A stretch of 34,815 bases of DNA from Chara braunii (lineage: Eukaryota; Streptophyta; Charophyceae; Charales; Characeae): NCBI GenBank assembly GCA_003427395.1, contig BFEA01000079.1, forward strand, positions 1,218,823 to 1,253,637. Reading direction: 5' to 3'. The position numbers were made by a program, and so were the translations under genes. Within the stretch, counting starts at the first letter, position 1, and each line of letters starts with the position of its first letter. The notes under the pieces were generated by a model. The model saw only the letters and a list, made by a program, of their open reading frames with translations, had not been told where the DNA came from and made no database searches. Positions 29,716 to 34,815 of the stretch are shown here, in pieces.

Positions 29716-32700
29716 CTACCTAGCCCAAAACCAATCTCCCAGAGTTAACTTACCATCCTGGAAGCTTGCTAGCTTCCCATCCAGCCCCCATGTTGAGCCA
29801 AACCAGGCTCCTGATCTTGATCCACCTTTCCTCCGCCAATCTGCCTGAATGATGCGTCGCAGGGAGTCTCGAAACACAGCTCTGATTTCTTTGTTGGACA
29901 TTTCCAAGCCATCAAACATAGACTAGTTCCTGCCTTTCCAAATAACATCACAACCTACCGCCCGAGCAGCTTGGGCAACATAGCCCCAACCCTTGTTGAG
30001 TTGCAGATTGTCCGGTAAGCCACCCAACAACACCCAATCACGGTCCCATAAGAGACATCCTCCAGAAATATCATCCCAGAACCTCCGAGTCCTCCACCAA
30101 TCTCAAATTCTAACCGAAGCAGGGCAATCGTACCACAAATGAACTGTGGATTCAAAGGCCAGTTGCATCTTTTGCATGCCAGATCAATTTGCAGACTCCG
30201 TTGCGCAAGGTGAACGGCTGAGGGAGTAACCATCAAGGACAACAGCCAGAGGTTAAAAACTAACCGCGGGTTAGGAGCAATCTCTAACTGTTTCCAACAT
30301 CGAGATAATGGTGTCCCAATTTCTTGGTGACTCTTATCTAGCACCTGACTCCATCTCCGAATTGCTACTTCCTCAGGGTTCCGTTTTGGCTTTTGAATAG
30401 CATAGCCCAACTCCGTTGAGTACCTATGAAGAGAGAGGTCCTCACCTTCATTTCCTTCACCTATCCAACCCCACAATTTTGGATTCAGATTCAGTTCCTG
30501 AATAGTTCGGCCCCCTGCAAAAACCTGACATTCCTAGTTTCCTTCCTCAGCACAAGCTTCCCAAACCCGTATCTGAGAGAGATTTGCCCCTAACGGCGGA
30601 TATGTATGTTCATTAATTTGAAACAGAGTGCTCGAGGTGTCTATGCAAGAACCGTCCCATTGTTGAAACACTCTTTTGTCCCCAATATCAATCCTCACCA
30701 ACTTCCAAAAGGAAGAGTCAGAGGGCAAATTGCGTGCGACATACCACGTGCCAGGGGGGTCAATGCCCTCAGGGCTCAGTAATAATCTCCATTGTAGAGG
30801 GATCGCCAATATCAACTCAGTAAGTCTTTCTTCTACATACCAGATCACGCCAAGCTGTTCCCTTAGGCTAGTCGGGGTCATCCATTGATCTTCCACTGAA
30901 TTCCAAATATCCCCAATCCTCAAAGCACCTTTCTCAATCCATGACCTTCCAAAGCTGGTTCGTGAAGAATCTGCAGAGAACCAGTTTCCATCCGCTTTCC
31001 GAATCTGAGGATTTTCAAATAAAGGTTGAAGCAGCACCTCGGATTTGGTAACAGGATTGGCCAACGAGTTTAGCTTTAGTTTTTTCCAGGCCTTCATAAC
31101 CGCTTTCCAGAACTCAGAGTCGATTCTGCGGTTTTGATATGACAGTAGGAGAAAACAGGTCCAAACATCAGAATTGCGAGCCAAATTTCATTCCTTAGCC
31201 AGAATGATTTCTGCCAAGGCAATCCAGTGAGCGTCCTCGGAAGAATACATACCCTTAATAACCCATCTAACCAATATTGCCATCCCTTTTCGTTCTGGAT
31301 CACATAGCCCCAAACCCCCTTCTTCCTTAGGATAACAGATCAATTCTCACGCCACTTTAGACATGAAGCCATGTTCATCCTTAGCAAAAGGTTTCCAAAT
31401 GAATTTAGCAGCTCTGCGACAGATCAGCGAGCACAGGTGTCTTCCCAAGGGTCTAACAACGACGACAAACCACAGTAGAAAGAATAAAGCATTGTTAACC
31501 ACCAAGGCTCTTTCAAAGGCCGAAAGGTGAGGGGCTTTGCCCCAGGTTGCGGCCCTTTGTAAGGTCCTTTGGAACAAAATCCCTTCCTGGTCTACACTGC
31601 AGGACAATAAGGAGACCTGAACTCCCAATAATCTTTCGGAGTGATCGGAAGCAATGCGGCTCATTCCCCAATTAGATACCGAGGTAAAGGCTTTTGGTAG
31701 AAAAAACACAGATTTAGCCCAATTGACGGAGGCTTCAGATAGTTCAGAATACTCGTCAAGATAGCATTTGAGAGCATTCATAAACAACGAGGAGTTCTCT
31801 GAGATAGCGAATAAATCATCCGCGAGGGCTTTAACTTTGCACTGGGAAACTCCCACTTGCAGGCTTGTAATGTCCGAGTTAGATATAATATTACACAACA
31901 AATTCTCCATCTGAATTACGAACAGAAGGGGCGCTAATGGGCAACCCTGTCGCAAGGATCGTGTCAAAGAGAAAGACTCAGAGTTGTGCCTATTAACCAT
32001 CACCGAGGCAGTAGACAGAAAGTATAGTGCAAGTACCCAGTTGCATAAGTTTTCCCCAAAGCCCAAATGACGCAGTGTCGTCAAGACGTAAGCCCAGTTA
32101 ACACAGTCATACGCCTTTTCAAGATCGAGCATAAGTACCGAAAGGTTTGTCCGTGTGGATTCGATTATCTCCAGGGCTTCAATGGTTGTTACTCTATTCT
32201 CAAATATAGAACGGCCCTGGACAAAGGCCGTTTGGTCTCTTTCGATCAAGGCGGGGAGATATCGACCTAGGCGTCTAGCCAATATTTTTGCCAGTAGCTT
32301 ATACGACTCATTTAAAACAGAAATCGGGCGCCAATTTCTTATCTCAGATCTACCTCCCTTTTTGTACAACAGGCAAATAATCCCGTTTCTCATTCCTACC
32401 GAAAGGTTGCCTCCCACCAAAAACTGATTATATATTTTCACCAGAGCATCTTTAATCATGTCCCAGATAACCAGATAGACTTCAACATATAATCCATCGT
32501 CACCCGGGGCTTTGCCCCTCGCCATGGAGTTCAAAGTTTCCCAGACTTCTTCAACATTGATTGGTCTGTCCACGTTCAATCTGCCCTGAGTAGAGAGTTT
32601 GACCTCAAAGTGAGACCAGTGGTTGAAATTTTCAGAGAGGTCTCAAGTCGGATTTTCCAATGGTCTACGGGAGGTCAAAATGTCTTGATAATACAAGGCA

Positions 32701-33943
32701 GCGTATTCACAGAGTTGAGTCTGTTCCTAAGCTACCGGTAAATCGTGGTCGAAGGGGTGCATGAGTTCCCCCATTGACTGCGTCAGCTTTTTTGGGGACA
32801 ATTTTTGAAACGTCTCCCGTGTCATTCTGTCATAGACCACAATTCCCTTTACTTTTAGACGTTCAGTCCATAAATCAGACTCCTCTTGTTGGAATGCATC
32901 CCACTCCGCCAGAATCCTTTCTCTAATCGGGCTCCAAACCATGTTAGAAATAGAATGAAGATCCATACGTTCTTTTGCATATTTAAGCTTCCTAATAATG
33001 TCTTCTTCCTTTTTCTTCCTGTTTGCAGCCAGGATTCGATAAAAGATACTTAGATGTTTATAAAACATCCGAGATCCTGCATCCCACCATGCCTCCTTTA
33101 AATCAAATTTACCAACATTCACTTTCCATTCCTTCCAAAATCGGTTCATCCAATCAATCACCCCCGAGTTTTGAAGAATCTGGGTATTCACCTTAAAATA
33201 CCCAGGGCCCCTATCTAGTTTCGCTGAGTTAAAGATAGCCAAAACTGGTTTATGGTCTGATATTGGGTTATCCATCTCCTCGATATGCACAGTAGCTTGC
33301 TAGGCCATTAGTGAGAGAAGAAAGAAATCCAAGCGTCTTCGGGTCGTGCCTCTACCACTCCTGATGTTCGAGCACCATGTGTACCCAGGACAACCGGGGT
33401 GAAGGGGAGCATACGGTTTTGTCAGGTCAAGGCTAGACATGATATCGGTCAGTACTTTAACGTCACGGTTACCCCGAACCCCTGTTGGATTATCCAACGA
33501 GGTGTTCCAATCTCCAACAATAATCAAGTTGTTACAATCAGAGATTAACAAGGGGATATCTTCGAAAAAATTAGTACGGGCCGACCGGTCTGTAGGAGCA
33601 TAAATAGAAGCAACAACCCACTCCTGATTCTCAATCCCTAACTTAACCCAAACCCATCTCCCCCACAAATCAGCGTAGAAATCGATAATTACCTCGTTCA
33701 AGTTTCTGTGAACCAAGATTGGCACACCCCCTTTAGATCCGTTTGCGGGGGACCACAGTCGTGGTCCGTCCCACCAAGAACCTAAATCCAAAATCTTTTG
33801 TTCCGAGAGGTTACTTTCTTGTAGGCAGAGGATATCGATCTTCTTCTCATGCATCCAACTTTTCAATTGAGTTTTCTTGTTTCATCCTGAGGAATCTCCC
33901 AACCCACACACATTCCACGTAGCGACTCTAAGTCTGCCCATCC
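29716..33943 (-). pseudogene. ORF2 of LINE copy 5: EN-RT with many stops
   Basis: The ATG at 33943 begins MGRLRVATWNVCGLGD, matching copy 3. One frame runs to about 30160 with stops near 33888 (TGA), 33299 (TAG), 32726 (TAG), 32641 (TGA), 31346 (TGA), 31190 (TGA) and 30533 (TAG). Four of the stops in this ORF stand at Trp positions of other copies. EN (QESN, GDWN, SDHK) and RT (KAPGDDGL, GRSIFEN, LDLEKAYDCVNW, RQGCPLAPL) are readable. ADD is intact at 31815-31823. The zf-RVT-like motif (30124-30176) spans 53 nt instead of 54, showing a one-base deletion. A TGA near 30110 and a TAG near 29922 follow. Natural stop at 29716-29718. Confidence 0.85.
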
Positions 33944-33987
33944 CGGGCAGTTGCTCCCAATTGTTGGATCTGGGAGGTGGCCTTCAT

Positions 33988-34640
33988 TTATGAAGTTGAG
34001 GCTGGCCATGCGTCAGTCAGAGTTTTCCTCATGAAAGAGGAGTCAAGTTTTCTTTCCTTCCCAAGTTTTGCATTAAGCTCACTCAGGCATTTTGAGGTTA
34101 CTACAGGCGTCAGTTTGATTCGTCGCAAGTCTGATTTTCGACCCTCCAACAACCACACCAGGGGGATTAGTCTGGACCCTTCTTTTTCCAATAACTCCAA
34201 AAGAGGCGGAGAGAGACGTGCATCGAAGAGAGAAGCATACAGACGGACCCTTTTCCCCTCCATGTCAATCAAAAAGTGAGGCATCGACGTTTCGATTAGT
34301 CTGAAAGGAAACTTATTCTGAAAGATAGTTCTGGCCAAGGTCTCCGTTGCCTGTGGCACGGGGGATTCGGGGCAGAGTGCGTTAAGGAACATCGGGGACC
34401 CATCCAACCCTGCCCATACGATTGCCCAAAAGGAGTTCCTAACTGCCGTAAGCATCATAGGTAGCAACCTAGATTCAACGATTGTTTGCCCCTTAGTTAG
34501 AGCATCCATTCGATTACGTGAGGATTTACGCTTACCTTTCGCAGAGGAGAGCTTTTGTGAGTCATCCGAGCTGCCAGAAGACTCAGCATGCAATTCATCC
34601 ACACGAATTTCGACACCACCCTCGCTTACCTTGGTTGTTT
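33988..34640 (-). pseudogene. ORF1 of LINE copy 5, C-terminal fragment
   Basis: Only the region downstream of the zinc knuckle remains. It aligns with copy 3 from GGVEIRVDELHAES onward, including GKRKSSRNRM, CPESPVPQATETL and FRLIETSMPHFL. It shows the intact family B ORF1 C-terminus that is broken in copy 3. It ends at TAA 33988-33990, somewhat before the ORF2 ATG at 33943. The N-terminal half and zinc knuckle are absent because the element is truncated at about 34640. The function of this region is unknown. Confidence 0.78.
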
Positions 34641-34644
34641 ATCT

Positions 34645-34690
34645 CACACACACAAACACACACAACACACACACACACACAAACACACAC
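34645..34690. repeat. Imperfect (CA)n microsatellite
   Basis: CACACA runs are interrupted by AAA and AA. The tract lies just beyond the 5' truncation point of copy 5. Confidence 0.9.
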
Positions 34691-34731
34691 AAGAAAAAAT
34701 ATTTCCATGTTATAGCGGCAGATTTATTCGA

Positions 34732-34734
<3 letters not shown>

Positions 34735-34815
<81 letters not shown>
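34735..34815. repeat. (CT)n microsatellite
   Basis: An essentially perfect CT run of about 80 nt reaches the window end and probably continues. The 44 nt before it (34691-34734) are AT-rich with nothing recognisable. Confidence 0.95.

Larger units (their letters stand above)
29272..34640 (-). mobile_element. LINE copy 5 (family B), minus strand, 5'-truncated, host of the nested block
   Basis: Read on the minus strand, the copy starts within the ORF1 C-terminal part at about 34640. It contains all of ORF2 and ends here at the terminal hairpin 2 region with no A tail. The missing tail appears at 1149-1183. It keeps the about 400 nt that copy 3 has lost, so it is the better reference for family B. 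The number of stops (nine or more in ORF2) is consistent with it being older than the inserts. To the right it borders on CA-rich flanking DNA. Confidence 0.82.

Overview
This window looks like intergenic, repeat-rich DNA of a streptophyte (green plant lineage; an alga or non-seed plant is possible but cannot be decided here). I see no host gene, rRNA, tRNA or CRISPR array. Almost all of it is five copies of L1-type non-LTR retrotransposons (LINEs). They carry an ORF1 with a CX2CX4HX4C zinc knuckle and an ORF2 with an AP-like endonuclease (EN), a reverse transcriptase (RT) and a C-terminal zf-RVT-like CX2CX8HX4C motif. Two related families are present: A (copies 1, 2 and 4) and B (copies 3 and 5). 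All five are broken by stops, frameshifts, deletions or an inversion, so none can move by itself as it stands.

Layout: 1-1148 is flanking DNA made of microsatellites, a 7-mer-based minisatellite and GC-rich imperfect repeats. 1149-1183 appears to be the detached 3' end of copy 5 (minus strand). Copy 1 (+) spans 1197-9823, copy 2 (+) 9824-18342, copy 3 (+) 18356-24937 and copy 4 (+, 5'-truncated, with an internal inversion) 24938-29258. The rest of copy 5 (-, 5'-truncated) spans 29272-34640. 34641-34815 is flanking DNA with CA and CT microsatellites.

The most informative observation is that the 13-mer AAAAACAAGAACC occurs exactly at three junctions (1184, 18343, 29259). If everything between the first and last copy is removed, the minus-strand 3' end of copy 5 becomes continuous and runs into an A tract, in a sequence that resembles the 3' end of copy 4. 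The simplest reading is that one 13-bp target inside an older LINE's 3' UTR was used by two later insertions (copies 1 and 3), leaving three target-site copies. Copies 2 and 4 then landed in the A-rich tails of copies 1 and 3.

All copies share a 3' terminal segment that can fold into two small hairpins, with base changes that keep the pairing across copies. This is a good candidate for the RNA signal recognised by ORF2p. ORF1 and ORF2 overlap by 8-14 nt in copies 1, 2 and 3, always with ORF2 in the +1 frame, which suggests coupled translation. ORF1 also carries a conserved C-terminal region that I do not recognise. These are inferences from reading the sequence; no search or fold was run.
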